A stretch of DNA of 64,000 nucleotides from Pseudomonas putida (GTDB taxonomy: Bacteria > Pseudomonadota > Gammaproteobacteria > Pseudomonadales > Pseudomonadaceae). The notes under the pieces were generated by a model. That model searched no databases. It worked only from the letters and a program-made list of their open reading frames with translations, and was not told the DNA's origin. Shown piece by piece: positions 18,030-27,018 of this stretch. Position numbers and translations under genes: made by a program. The stretch covers positions 1,302,001 to 1,366,000 of the forward strand of contig NZ_CP066306.1 of assembly GCF_016406145.1 (NCBI RefSeq), written 5' to 3'. How positions within the stretch are numbered: the stretch's first letter is position 1; each line of letters opens with the position of its first letter.

Positions 18030-18042
18030 GTTGTCGTACAAC
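18030..18042. promoter_or_regulatory. operator-like site upstream of the porin gene
   Basis: GTTGTCGTACAAC is a near-palindrome matching the site before udh at 11 of 13 positions. It suggests joint control of porin and uronate dehydrogenase genes by one GntR-type repressor. Confidence 0.58.
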
Positions 18043-18507
18043 GTCATCGGTTTTTATCAAGCGACGGTGGGGATGTCAACGCTTGCTGGCGCAATGAATT
18101 CGGGAAATGGCAGCCTTGACCAGCGCGTTTCAAGTAATAGCCGCTCTAGCTCGGGCATCAACATTTTCTTAAGGAGGTACTACGACTAAAGTCGCTTAGA
18201 GGCGTATGCTTCGACCACATTTTCCAGACGTCCCCGTGACATACGCTTGAGCCGCACCCACACTCCGTGGTGTAGGGCGCTGGGGAGTTCTAAGGGATGT
18301 GCGGTCAAATAGCTGTGCTTCTCCACGCTGGAGTACCGGCTTCGATTTTGCTCAGGTAGCTGTCGACAGGCCGGAGGCTGATGCCAGTCAGTTAGCGTAT
18401 CAGGGCTGCTGTGCAGCCCATCGCCGGCAACCCAGCTTCCACAGATCCAGCGCAGACCTCAAGAACCGCGCATTCCCCAGGCTGCAATCTTTCGCAAGAG
18501 CTCTTAG

Positions 18508-18540
18508 TAAAAAAAAAGGCTGCCAATTGGCAGCCTTTTC
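18508..18540 (-). terminator. Rho-independent terminator of nrdB
   Basis: AAAGGCTGCC-AATT-GGCAGCCTTT forms a perfect 10-bp stem. Read on the minus strand it is followed by a long T run. It lies 19 bases past the nrdB stop. Confidence 0.93.
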
Positions 18541-18558
18541 CATGTTCAGCCCGGACAA

Positions 18559-19809
18559 TCAGTCCCAGCTCAACGCCCCACCAGTCTGATACTCGATCAC
18601 GCGGGTCTCGAAGAAGTTCTTCTCTTTCTTCAAGTCCATGATCTCGCTCATCCACGGGAACGGGTTGGTAGTCCCTGGGTACTCTTCCTTCAAACCAATC
18701 TGGGTCAAACGACGGTTGGCGATGAACTTGAGGTAGTCCTCCATCATCGCCGCGTTCATGCCCAGTACGCCGCGTGGCATGGTGTCACGGGCGTATTCGA
18801 TCTCCAGCTGGGTCCCTTGCAGGATCATCTGGGTCGCTTCTTCCTTCATCGCCGCGTCCCACAGGTGCGGGTTTTCGATCTTGATCTGGTTGATCACGTC
18901 GATACCGAAGTTCAGGTGCATCGACTCGTCACGCAGGATGTACTGGAACTGCTCTGCTACGCCGGTCATCTTGTTGCGGCGGCCCATGGACAGGATCTGG
19001 GTGAAGCCGCAATAGAAGAAGATGCCTTCCAGCACGCAGTAGTAGGCGATCAGGTTGCGCAGCAGCTCTTTGTCGGTTTCGACGGTGCCGGTGTTGAACT
19101 CCGGGTCGGAGATGGCGCGGGTGTACTTCAGGCCCCAGGCGGCTTTCTTCGCGACCGACGGGATCTCGTGGTACATGTTGAAGATCTCGCCTTCATCCAT
19201 GCCCAGCGATTCGATGCAGTACTGGTAGGCGTGGGTGTGGATCGCCTCTTCGAACGCCTGGCGCAGGATGTACTGGCGGCACTCCGGGTTGGTGATCAGG
19301 CGGTACACGGCCAGGGCCAGGTTGTTGGCAACCAGCGAGTCGGCGGTGGAGAAGAAGCCGAGGTTGCGCATCACGATGCGGCGCTCGTCTTCGGTCAGGC
19401 CGTCCTGGCTCTTCCACAGGGCGATGTCGGCGGTCATGTTGACCTCTTGCGGCATCCAGTGGTTGGCGCAGCCGTCGAGGTACTTCTGCCAGGCCCAGTC
19501 GTACTTGAACGGCACCAGCTGGTTGAGGTCGGCGCGGCAGTTGATCATGCGCTTTTCGTCAACGGCGACGCGGGCCGAGGAGCCTTCCAGCTCGGCCAGG
19601 CCTTCGGCGATGTCTAGGGCGTCCAGCGCGGCCTTGGCGCGCTTCACTGCGTCGGAGTCGGCGGCGGTGGCAGCACGGGCTTCCAGGGCGGCGGCACCGC
19701 CGGCGCTGTCGAGCTTGTCGAGTGTGGCGGCGGCGTTGGCCTGCGCAGGGGTGTTGCCTTTGGCGGCTACTTCGCCGTCTTCTTTGTCGAATTCGTCCCA
19801 GCTCAGCAT
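18559..19809 (-). CDS. nrdB: class Ia ribonucleotide reductase beta subunit
   Basis: This 416-residue R2 subunit provides the di-iron tyrosyl radical for deoxyribonucleotide synthesis with NrdA. Metal and radical residues are visible: D157 (STADSLV), E188 and H191 (FEEAIHTH), the radical Y195, E261, and E295/H298 (RDESMH). An alanine-rich N-terminal extension of about 80 residues precedes the core, as usual in Pseudomonas. It is separated from nrdA by 577 bases that include the nrdA terminator, a REP pair and two NrdR-box-like sites, so it should have its own promoter. Confidence 0.96.
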   Translation of the reverse strand: MLSWDEFDKEDGEVAAKGNTPAQANAAATLDKLDSAGGAAALEARAATAADSDAVKRAKAALDALDIAEGLAELEGSSARVAVDEKRMINCRADLNQLVPFKYDWAWQKYLDGCANHWMPQEVNMTADIALWKSQDGLTEDERRIVMRNLGFFSTADSLVANNLALAVYRLITNPECRQYILRQAFEEAIHTHAYQYCIESLGMDEGEIFNMYHEIPSVAKKAAWGLKYTRAISDPEFNTGTVETDKELLRNLIAYYCVLEGIFFYCGFTQILSMGRRNKMTGVAEQFQYILRDESMHLNFGIDVINQIKIENPHLWDAAMKEEATQMILQGTQLEIEYARDTMPRGVLGMNAAMMEDYLKFIANRRLTQIGLKEEYPGTTNPFPWMSEIMDLKKEKNFFETRVIEYQTGGALSWD

Positions 19810-20136
19810 GGTTTGGCTCCTGCTTGAGGGTCGCCCTGGGGCAACCGGTTGGATTTTAAAAATGTGATGCCTGACGCAAGGCCGTAACGGCGAATGGACA
19901 GCTCGAGAGGCTGACTCTCGTTACATCTGGATTCGTGCCTGGCCAGGCCTCGGGGAGGGGCCAGGGACTTGAATAGGTGCCCTTTTCAGAGGGGGCGGAG
20001 TATACCGGAATTCGCTTTCGATCGGGGTGCGCGTCTTGCGGGCGAGGGTAATTTTTCGACCGGTTTTACGCGCGTCCGTTCACGGTATCTCGTGTCGTCT
20101 TTTACGGGAAGGGAGTTTAGCGGCAAATAGCGCGAG

Positions 20137-20183
20137 GCACTACATGTTGTGGTTTTTTATTTTATCGATACATGATGTTGGGT
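20137..20183. promoter_or_regulatory. pair of NrdR-box-like sites upstream of nrdB
   Basis: GCACTACATGTTGTGG (20137-20152) and ATACATGATGTTGGGT (20168-20183) match about 12 and 11 of 16 positions of the NrdR consensus ACACWATATATWGTGT. Their starts are 31 bp apart, three helical turns, as in known NrdR operators. They lie about 330-375 bases before nrdB. Confidence 0.65.
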
Positions 20184-20196
20184 TGGCGCGATTTTT

Positions 20197-20310
20197 GTAG
20201 GAGCGGCCTTGTGTCGCGAAAGGGCCGCAAGGCGGCCCCTGGAATCCAATATTTTTACAAGGATTCCGGGACTGCTTTGCAGCCCCTTCGCGACACAAGG
20301 CCGCTCCTAC
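20197..20310. repeat. paired REP elements (inverted)
   Basis: GTAGGAGCGGCCTTGTGTCG and its inverse ending CCGCTCCTAC form a long hairpin between nrdA and nrdB. It belongs to the same family as the pair at 16398-16511. Confidence 0.9.
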
Positions 20311-20333
20311 AAAAGCTGCGCTTGCGCAGATAA

Positions 20334-20377
20334 GAAAATGCCGCGAGGAGCACCCGTTGGGGCACCCCTTGCGGCAT
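20334..20377 (-). terminator. probable terminator of nrdA
   Basis: On the minus strand ATGCCGC and GCGGCAT bracket a GC-rich loop and are followed by TTTT. It lies 10 bases past the nrdA stop, separating nrdA from nrdB transcription. Confidence 0.75.
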
Positions 20378-20386
20378 CAGCAGGCC

Positions 20387-23266
20387 TTACTGGCAGGCTT
20401 CGCAGTCCGGCTCGTCGATCGCGCAAGCCTTCGGCACTGGCGCCGGGCCTGCGGCCTGGGCCGGGGCGCTGTCGCCGCCGCTGGAAACGGCGTTGAGCTT
20501 GCCGGTGTTGATGGTCGACTTCTCGGTGCTGGTCGCGGCCAGGGCACGGAGGTAGTAGGTGGTTTTCAGGCCACGGTACCAGGCCATGCGGTAGGTCACG
20601 TCCAGCTTCTTGCCCGAAGCGCCGGCGATGTACAGGTTCAGCGACTGCGCCTGGTCGATCCACTTCTGGCGACGGGAGGCGGCATCGACGATCCACTTGG
20701 TCTCGACTTCGAACGCGGTGGCGTACAGGTCTTTGAGTTCCTGCGGAATACGCTCGATCTGCTGCACCGAACCGTCGTAGTACTTCAGGTCGTTGATCAT
20801 GACCGAGTCCCACAGGCCGCGGGCTTTCAGGTCGCGGACCAGGTACGGGTTGATCACGGTGAACTCGCCCGACAGGTTCGATTTCACGTACAGGTTCTGG
20901 TAGGTCGGCTCGATGGACTGCGACACGCCGGTAATGTTGGCGATGGTCGCGGTCGGCGCGATGGCCATGATGTTCGAGTTACGGATGCCTTTCTGTACGC
21001 GGGCCCGTACCGGCGCCCAGTCCAGGGTTTCTTCCAGGTTGACGTCGATGTACTTCTGGCCACGGGCCTCGATCAGGATCTGTTGCGAATCCAGCGGCAG
21101 GATGCCTTTGGACCACAGCGAACCCTGGAAGGTCTCGTACGCGCCACGCTCATCGGCCAGGTCGCAGGACGCCTGGATCGCGAAGTAGCTGACCGCTTCC
21201 ATCGACTTGTCGGCGAACTCGACGGCAGCGTCGGAGCCGTACGGGATGTGCTGCAGGTACAGCGCGTCCTGGAAGCCCATGATGCCCAGGCCGACCGGGC
21301 GGTGCTTGAAGTTCGAGTTGCGCGCTTGCGGCACCGAGTAGTAGTTGATGTCGATCACGTTGTCGAGCATGCGCACGGCGGTGTTCACGGTGCGTTGCAG
21401 CTTGGCGGTGTCCAGCTTGCCGTCGACAATGTGGTTCGGCAGGTTGATCGAGCCCAGGTTGCAGACCGCGATCTCGTCCTTGTTGGTGTTCAGGGTGATC
21501 TCGGTGCACAGGTTCGAGCTGTGGACCACGCCCACGTGCTGCTGCGGCGAGCGCAGGTTGCACGGGTCCTTGAAGGTCAGCCATGGGTGGCCGGTCTCGA
21601 ACAGCATCGACAGCATCTTGCGCCACAGGTCTTTGGCCTGGATGGTCTTGAACACCTTGATCTTGTTGTACTCGGTCAGGGCTTCGTAGTACTCGTAGCG
21701 CTCTTCGAAGGCCTTGCCGGTCAGGTCGTGCAGGTCTGGCACTTCCGATGGCGAGAACAGGGTCCACTTGCCGTCATCGAAGACGCGCTTCATGAACAGG
21801 TCAGGGATCCAGTTGGCGGTGTTCATGTCGTGGGTACGACGACGGTCATCACCGGTGTTCTTGCGCAGCTCGATGAATTCTTCGATGTCCAGGTGCCAGG
21901 TTTCCAGGTAGGCGCAGACAGCGCCTTTGCGCTTGCCACCCTGGTTCACGGCGACAGCGGTGTCGTTGACCACTTTCAGGAAGGGTACGACACCCTGGGA
22001 TTTGCCGTTGGTGCCTTTGATGTAGGAGCCCAGTGCGCGCACAGGAGTCCAGTCGTTGCCCAGGCCACCGGCGAATTTCGACAGCATGGCGTTGTCGTGG
22101 ATCGCGTGATAGATGCCCGAAAGGTCGTCCGGCACGGTGGTCAGGTAGCAGCTCGACAGCTGCGGGCGCAGGGTGCCGGCGTTGAACAAGGTCGGGGTCG
22201 AGGCCATGTAGTCGAAGGACGACAACAGGTTGTAGAACTCGATCGCACGGGCTTCCTTGTCTTTCTCTTCCAGCGCCAGGCCCATGGCCACACGCATGAA
22301 GAACACCTGCGGTAGTTCGAAGCGTACGCCATCCTTATGGATGAAGTAGCGGTCGTACAGGGTCTGCAGGCCCAGGTAGGTGAACTGCTGGTCGCGCTCG
22401 TGGTTGATCGCCTTGCCCAGTTTTTCCAGGTCGAAGTCGGCCAGGGCCGGGTTCAGCAGCTCGAATTCGACACCCTTGGCGATGTAGGCCGGCAGGGCCT
22501 TGGCGTACAGGTCGGCCATCTCGTGGTGGGTGGCGCTGTCGGCAACGTTCAGGAAGCCCAGGCCTTCGGCACGCAGGGTGTCCATCAGCAGGCGGGCAGT
22601 GACGAACGAGTAGTTCGGCTCGCGCTCTACCAGGGTACGGGCAGTCATCACCAGGGCGGTGTTGACGTCCTTGATGGCCACGCCGTCGTACAGGTTCTTC
22701 AGGGTTTCGCGCTGGATCAGGTCGCCATCGACTTCGGCCAGGCCTTCGCAGGCTTCGCTGATGATGGTGTTCAGGCGCGCCATGTCCAGCGGCGCCAGGC
22801 TGCCGTCGGCCAGGGTGATGCGGATGCTTGGGTGCGGCTCGACTGCGGCGTCGGTGTTGGCGCGGGTAGCGCGCTCTTTGGCACGCTGGTCGCGGTAGAT
22901 CACGTAGTCACGGGCGACTTTCTGCTCGCCGGCACGCATCAGGGCCAGTTCGACCTGGTCCTGGATTTCTTCGATGTGAATGGTGCCACCCGATGGCATG
23001 CGACGCTTGAACGTGGCGGTGACCTGCTCGGTCAGGCGCGCGACGGTGTCGTGGATGCGCGACGAGGCAGCGGCGGTGCCACCTTCAACTGCGAGGAACG
23101 CCTTGGTGATGGCCACGGTGATCTTGTCGTCGGTGTAAGGGACGACAGTGCCGTTGCGCTTGATCACGCGCAGCTGGCCCGGAGCGGTCGCGGCCAGATC
23201 CTGGTTGGAATCGGCGGCCTGCGGCGCCAAAGCCTGCGGGTTCTCGCGAGTTGTGTCGGTTTGCAT
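20387..23266 (-). CDS. nrdA: class Ia ribonucleotide reductase alpha subunit
   Basis: This 959-residue catalytic subunit reduces ribonucleoside diphosphates. The N-terminus carries an ATP-cone (about 33-125, VIKRNGTVVPY start) and a second ATP-cone-like region (about 149-240). The catalytic barrel contains NLCTEI with the active-site cysteine. The C-terminal tail CAIDEPDCEACQ supplies the redox cysteines re-reduced by thioredoxin or glutaredoxin. It is longer than E. coli NrdA (761), in line with the doubled ATP-cones of Pseudomonas enzymes. A 350-base leader, a promoter and NrdR-box-like sites lie upstream. Confidence 0.97.
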   Translation of the reverse strand: MQTDTTRENPQALAPQAADSNQDLAATAPGQLRVIKRNGTVVPYTDDKITVAITKAFLAVEGGTAAASSRIHDTVARLTEQVTATFKRRMPSGGTIHIEEIQDQVELALMRAGEQKVARDYVIYRDQRAKERATRANTDAAVEPHPSIRITLADGSLAPLDMARLNTIISEACEGLAEVDGDLIQRETLKNLYDGVAIKDVNTALVMTARTLVEREPNYSFVTARLLMDTLRAEGLGFLNVADSATHHEMADLYAKALPAYIAKGVEFELLNPALADFDLEKLGKAINHERDQQFTYLGLQTLYDRYFIHKDGVRFELPQVFFMRVAMGLALEEKDKEARAIEFYNLLSSFDYMASTPTLFNAGTLRPQLSSCYLTTVPDDLSGIYHAIHDNAMLSKFAGGLGNDWTPVRALGSYIKGTNGKSQGVVPFLKVVNDTAVAVNQGGKRKGAVCAYLETWHLDIEEFIELRKNTGDDRRRTHDMNTANWIPDLFMKRVFDDGKWTLFSPSEVPDLHDLTGKAFEERYEYYEALTEYNKIKVFKTIQAKDLWRKMLSMLFETGHPWLTFKDPCNLRSPQQHVGVVHSSNLCTEITLNTNKDEIAVCNLGSINLPNHIVDGKLDTAKLQRTVNTAVRMLDNVIDINYYSVPQARNSNFKHRPVGLGIMGFQDALYLQHIPYGSDAAVEFADKSMEAVSYFAIQASCDLADERGAYETFQGSLWSKGILPLDSQQILIEARGQKYIDVNLEETLDWAPVRARVQKGIRNSNIMAIAPTATIANITGVSQSIEPTYQNLYVKSNLSGEFTVINPYLVRDLKARGLWDSVMINDLKYYDGSVQQIERIPQELKDLYATAFEVETKWIVDAASRRQKWIDQAQSLNLYIAGASGKKLDVTYRMAWYRGLKTTYYLRALAATSTEKSTINTGKLNAVSSGGDSAPAQAAGPAPVPKACAIDEPDCEACQ

Positions 23267-23586
23267 GGGTGGGTGTCTCCACAGTTTCTATATGTTCAGG
23301 CGCCTTTTGGGCGCCCACCGTTCCGTCCACTTGTTCGACGGCCCTGGCGGGGATGCGTCATGCGCGCGCATCCGCCCGCTCGGGCGTACCGACTTCGGGA
23401 CAGACTCAGGAATAAGGGGCAAAGAACATGCCGCTCCCTGGCCGAAGTCAAAGGCTATGGGGCTAGCCCAAAAGCTGTTGCTCTCCATCTCCGCTGGAGC
23501 GGTTTGGTTGTTGAAACCACAATAAGTTCAGGCAGAAAAATCGCTTGAATTTGTCTGCTGACTCATGCTTGGCGTTGGTGTGTGAA

Positions 23587-23633
23587 ACCCAACATCTAGT
23601 GGTTCGCTGCGCTGGGGATACAAGATAATGCGG
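23587..23633 (-). promoter_or_regulatory. pair of NrdR-box-like sites overlapping the nrdA promoter
   Basis: On the minus strand, CCGCATTATCTTGTAT (23633-23618) and CCACTAGATGTTGGGT (23602-23587) match about 11 and 12 of 16 consensus positions. They are 31 bp apart. The upstream box covers the -10 element. Confidence 0.72.
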
Positions 23634-23650
23634 TATCGGGGGCTTTGCAA
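23622..23650 (-). promoter_or_regulatory. sigma-70 promoter of nrdA
   Basis: On the minus strand TTGCAA (23650-23645) and TATCTT (23627-23622) are separated by exactly 17 bases. The start site would be near 23614, giving a leader of about 350 bases before nrdA. Confidence 0.68.
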
Positions 23651-23660
23651 GGCGAGCGCC

Positions 23661-23669
23661 TGTGGATAA
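23661..23669 (-). promoter_or_regulatory. DnaA box upstream of the nrdA promoter
   Basis: TTATCCACA on the minus strand is a perfect DnaA box, about 50 bases upstream of the predicted nrdA start site. DnaA controls nrdAB in E. coli, so cell-cycle control is plausible. Confidence 0.6.
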
Positions 23670-23946
23670 GTTGTGCGTACTTTGTGAGTGAATAGTGGGT
23701 ATTGGCTGTAGGCCTTGTACCAAGTGGTTTGCAGTATTTTTCTGCGGCTCGTTGCCCCGGTGCAGATTTTTCAGGGCGCGAACCCTAGCACAAAAAACGG
23801 TTCAGTCCAGGGGTGTTTCCGGTGATGTTGGCAGTGCCGGGCGCGGGACGTAGTATCGGCAGGGGATGTTGCCTTTTGGTTAAGATGGCAATGCCGGCAA
23901 TGGGGCCGGAACAGGCAACGCAAAAACAACAATCAAGGCAAACGCC

Positions 23947-24645
23947 ATGGACCAACCCGTACCCCGCATCCTGATCGTCGAAGACGACCAGCGCCTCGCC
24001 GAGCTTACGGCTGAATACTTGCAGGCCAACGGTTTCGATGTGGCAGTGGAGGGCGATGGTGCGCGCGCCGCCCGGCGTATCGTCGACAGCCAGCCAGACA
24101 TGGTCATCCTCGACCTGATGCTGCCCGGTGAAGACGGCCTGAGCATCTGCCGCCGCGTACGTGGCCAGTACGCAGGGCCCATCCTCATGCTCACTGCCCG
24201 CAGCGACGAGCTCGACCAGGTCCAGGGCCTGGACCTTGGCGCTGACGATTACGTGTGCAAGCCGGTGCGCCCACGCTTGCTGTTGGCACGCATCCAGGCC
24301 CTGCTGCGGCGCAGCGAGCCGGCACAAGGCAAAACCCAAGAGCTGGCCTTTGGTGCCCTGAGCATCGACAACCGCCTGCGCGAAGCCCGGCTCGGCGAAC
24401 AGCTGATCGAACTTACCGGTGCCGAGTTCGACCTGCTCTGGCTGCTGGCCAGCAACGCCGGGCGGGTACTGTCGCGTGAGCAGATCTTCACCGCCTTGCG
24501 CGGTGTCGGTTACGACGGTCAGGACCGCTCCATCGACGTGCGCATCTCCAAGATCCGCCCCAAGATCGGCGACGATCCGATCCACCCCCGTCTTATCAAG
24601 ACCCTGCGCAGCAAAGGCTACCTGTTCGTCGGCGATGCACCATGA
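23947..24645 (+). CDS. OmpR/PhoB-family response regulator (RstA-like)
   Basis: This 232-residue regulator has a receiver domain with acidic residues in IVEDDQR, phospho-acceptor D56 in VILDLMLPGEDG and a conserved lysine in CKPVRPR, then a winged-helix DNA-binding domain ending SKGYLFVGD. It most resembles RstA. It overlaps the next gene, a histidine kinase, by ATGA, so the two are translationally coupled. It is divergent from nrdA across 680 bases. Its stimulus is not evident. Confidence 0.92.
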   Translation: MDQPVPRILIVEDDQRLAELTAEYLQANGFDVAVEGDGARAARRIVDSQPDMVILDLMLPGEDGLSICRRVRGQYAGPILMLTARSDELDQVQGLDLGADDYVCKPVRPRLLLARIQALLRRSEPAQGKTQELAFGALSIDNRLREARLGEQLIELTGAEFDLLWLLASNAGRVLSREQIFTALRGVGYDGQDRSIDVRISKIRPKIGDDPIHPRLIKTLRSKGYLFVGDAP

Positions 24646-26249
24646 ACAACTCGATCTTCCTGCGCATTTACGGCGGCATGCTTGCGGTGCTGGTGCTGGT
24701 GGCCCTGCTTGGTGTGCTCAGCCTGCACCTGGTCAACGAAGTGCGCGCCGCCCAGCACCGCGAGCGCCTGGCCCAAGGCACGTTCAGCCTGATGGCTGAC
24801 AACCTCGCTCAGCAGAATGAAACCGAACGCAAACGCTCGTTGTTGATGTGGGAGCGCTTGCTGGGCGTGCCGCTGGACTTGCTGCCCCTGTCGGCGCGCA
24901 CCCTTGATGGCGGCCAGCGCGCGCGGCTCAATCGCGCCCTGGTGGTGGTGCAGAAAACCGGCCCGCACGCCGCCCAGGTGCTGCGCAAGGTGGGCCAGGA
25001 AAACCTGCTGCTGGTGGCCGAGGTCAAGCAGGTCAGCGAGCAGCTGGCGCGGGCCACGCTCTATTTGCTCGCTGATGAACTGGTGCGTTACCCCGTCACT
25101 GAACAGCAACAGCGCCTGGCGCAGATCAGGCAGAGCAAGGGGTTCGGTTTTGGTATCGCCCTGCAGCGCCTGGAGCGGGTCGGCCTGGACGATGACCAGC
25201 GGCGCCGGGTTGAGGAGGGCGACACGGTCATGGCGCTGGGCAAGGATGGCGATTCGATCCGTGTGTTCGCAGGCTTGCCGGGCTCGCCCTGGGTGCTGGA
25301 GATTGGCCCGCTGTACCAGCTCAACCCCTACCCGCCGCAATTGCTGGTGTTGATCGCGTTCCTCGGCCTGTGCCTGATTGGCCTGGTGGTCTATCTGCTG
25401 GTGCGTCAGCTGGAGCGGCGGGTGTCTGGCCTGGAAATGGCCGCCACGCGCATCGCCCAGGGCAGCCTGGAAACCCGTGTGCCCGCCGGCGATGCCGATT
25501 CGGTGGGGCGCCTGGCGGCGGCGTTCAACGGCATGGCCGAACACCTGCAGCGTTCGTTGAACATGCAGCGCGAACTGGTGCGGGCGGTGTCCCATGAGCT
25601 GCGCACGCCGGTGGCCCGTTTGCGCTTTGGCCTGGAAATGATTGAAAGCGCGCCGAACGAACAGGCCCGGGCCAAGCACCTGGCGGGCATGGACGGCGAT
25701 ATCCAGGACCTGGACAAGCTGGTCGACGAGATGCTGACCTACGCCCGCTTGGAGCAGGGCGCGCCGGCCCTGCAGTTCCAGCGCGTCGACCTGGATGCCT
25801 TGCTTGACCGGGTGATCGAAGAGCTGGCCCCGCTCAATGCCGGCGTCAGGCTGGTGCGCGGTACCTGTGAGCTTCAGGATGGCGAAGATGCCTGGGTCGA
25901 GGCCGAGCCGCGCTATCTGCATCGGGCGCTGCAGAACCTGGTCAGCAATGCCTTGCGCCATGCCCGGACTGAAGTACGGCTGAGCTATCAGCTGGGCCAG
26001 CAGCGCTGCCGCATCGAAGTGGAAGATGACGGGCCGGGCATCCCCGAAGGTTACTGGGACCGTATCTTCACGCCGTTCACCCGGCTCGATGACAGCCGCA
26101 CCCGGGCTTCGGGAGGGCATGGCCTGGGCCTGTCGATCGTGCGGCGCATCATCTACTGGCACGCCGGCCGGGCCACGGTAGGGCGCAGTGAAGCGCTGGG
26201 CGGTGCCTGCTTCAGCCTCAACTGGCCACGCGAGCAGGCGCCGCTGTAA
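24642..26249 (+). CDS. sensor histidine kinase (RstB-like), partner of the upstream regulator
   Basis: This 535-residue inner-membrane kinase has an N-terminal transmembrane helix (about 8-30), a periplasmic domain of about 190 residues, a second helix near 230-250 and a HAMP linker. The phospho-acceptor H318 lies in AVSHELRTPVARL. The ATPase domain shows the N box (ALQNLVSNALRHA), EDDGPGIP and GGHGLGLSIVRR. It converges on the phosphopantetheinyl transferase gene with 3 bases between. Confidence 0.93.
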   Translation: MNNSIFLRIYGGMLAVLVLVALLGVLSLHLVNEVRAAQHRERLAQGTFSLMADNLAQQNETERKRSLLMWERLLGVPLDLLPLSARTLDGGQRARLNRALVVVQKTGPHAAQVLRKVGQENLLLVAEVKQVSEQLARATLYLLADELVRYPVTEQQQRLAQIRQSKGFGFGIALQRLERVGLDDDQRRRVEEGDTVMALGKDGDSIRVFAGLPGSPWVLEIGPLYQLNPYPPQLLVLIAFLGLCLIGLVVYLLVRQLERRVSGLEMAATRIAQGSLETRVPAGDADSVGRLAAAFNGMAEHLQRSLNMQRELVRAVSHELRTPVARLRFGLEMIESAPNEQARAKHLAGMDGDIQDLDKLVDEMLTYARLEQGAPALQFQRVDLDALLDRVIEELAPLNAGVRLVRGTCELQDGEDAWVEAEPRYLHRALQNLVSNALRHARTEVRLSYQLGQQRCRIEVEDDGPGIPEGYWDRIFTPFTRLDDSRTRASGGHGLGLSIVRRIIYWHAGRATVGRSEALGGACFSLNWPREQAPL

Positions 26250-26252
26250 GGC

Positions 26253-26954
26253 TTAGACGCTGACCAGGCTGAGCAGATGGCCGTCCTGCATGCAGAATTG
26301 GCCTTCCAGCTCGGCGCCATGGCGCCATTCTGGCGACAGGTCGATGAGCAGACGCAGGCGTGCCAGGCCTTCAGGTGACCACTGCAGTATCTCGGCGTGC
26401 TCGAAGTAAAAGCGCTGCCGGGTCAGTGGGTAGAGGGTCTTGAACAGGCTTTCCTTGAGTGAAAAGGTCAGGGTAACCGCCAGCCCCAACTGGCTGCGGT
26501 CCAGGCGCTCGAGCTCTGCCTGGGTGAGGATTTCGCCCATCAGCCGTTCGGCACGCTCGTCGTCGAGCAGTGCTTCCTGGTCCAGCCCCAGGCCGCGACA
26601 GCTGCCTTGCGCGGCAACCACGGCGGCGGCCCAGCCTTTGCCGTGGGTGATCGAACCGTGGATGCCCGGGGGCCAGATCGGTGAGCGGTCCTCATGGGTG
26701 CCGGGCACATGGTCGCTGCCATTCAGGCGTTGCAGCGCGGCGCGCGCGCACACCCGGCCGGCCAGATACTCGGCCTGGCGCTTGGCCACCGAGCGTTGCA
26801 GGCTGGGGCTGGGTTCGATACCGGCACGCTGGAAGTCGTCGGCGGCCAGGCGGCTGGGGTCGAAGGCGCAACTGACCAGCACCGCGCCGGGCAACGGGCG
26901 GGGCAGGGGCCAGTGGTGCTGGAGCGGGGCACAGCAGGAAGGCAATCTGTTCAT
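26253..26954 (-). CDS. 4'-phosphopantetheinyl transferase (PcpS/EntD-like)
   Basis: This 233-residue enzyme attaches the coenzyme A phosphopantetheine arm to carrier proteins of fatty acid, siderophore or peptide synthesis. Seen: GIHGSITHGKGWAAA, GLGLDQEA with the magnesium-binding aspartate, and the FSLKESLFK signature. It resembles the single broad-range PcpS of pseudomonads. The frame is open upstream for 51 codons, but that part has no homology and overlaps a REP-like fragment, so ATG 26954 is chosen. Confidence 0.88.
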   Translation of the reverse strand: MNRLPSCCAPLQHHWPLPRPLPGAVLVSCAFDPSRLAADDFQRAGIEPSPSLQRSVAKRQAEYLAGRVCARAALQRLNGSDHVPGTHEDRSPIWPPGIHGSITHGKGWAAAVVAAQGSCRGLGLDQEALLDDERAERLMGEILTQAELERLDRSQLGLAVTLTFSLKESLFKTLYPLTRQRFYFEHAEILQWSPEGLARLRLLIDLSPEWRHGAELEGQFCMQDGHLLSLVSV

Positions 26955-27018
26955 GGCGGTATTGTGCCAGCCGATGTGGCTGTGTGGGAGATGGGCCGCG
27001 AAGCGGCCCCGGCAATCT

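Larger units (their letters stand above)
17803..18558. other. long intergenic region between the porin gene and nrdB
   Basis: 756 bases. I see the porin operator-like site (18030-18042), a single degenerate REP near 18403-18441 and the nrdB terminator (18508-18540). The middle part (about 18060-18400) has frames without family resemblance. An AAGGAGGT at about 18171 is not followed by a start codon. It may be decayed sequence. No gene is called. Confidence 0.5.
19810..20386. other. nrdA-nrdB intergenic region
   Basis: 577 bases. It holds the nrdA terminator (20334-20377), a REP pair (20197-20310) and two NrdR-box-like sites (20137-20183), followed by a leader of roughly 300 bases before nrdB. 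No further gene is seen. Confidence 0.6.
23267..23946. other. nrdA leader and divergent promoter region
   Basis: 680 bases between divergent nrdA and a response-regulator gene. It contains a GGCGCC-TTTT-GGGCGCC hairpin (23299-23315) shortly before nrdA, the nrdA promoter with NrdR-like sites, and a DnaA box. Nothing gene-like was found in it. Confidence 0.6.

Noticed and set aside
17929..18189. Open frame of 86 codons upstream of the porin gene
   Set aside because: It has no good ribosome site, its composition is not protein-like (runs of Ser/Asn near the end), and it spans the operator-like site at 18030.
20357..22315. Very long plus-strand frame (652 codons) opposite nrdA
   Set aside because: The minus strand carries nrdA with all its motifs; the plus frame is an antisense shadow with a composition rich in Val, Gln, Gly and Leu.
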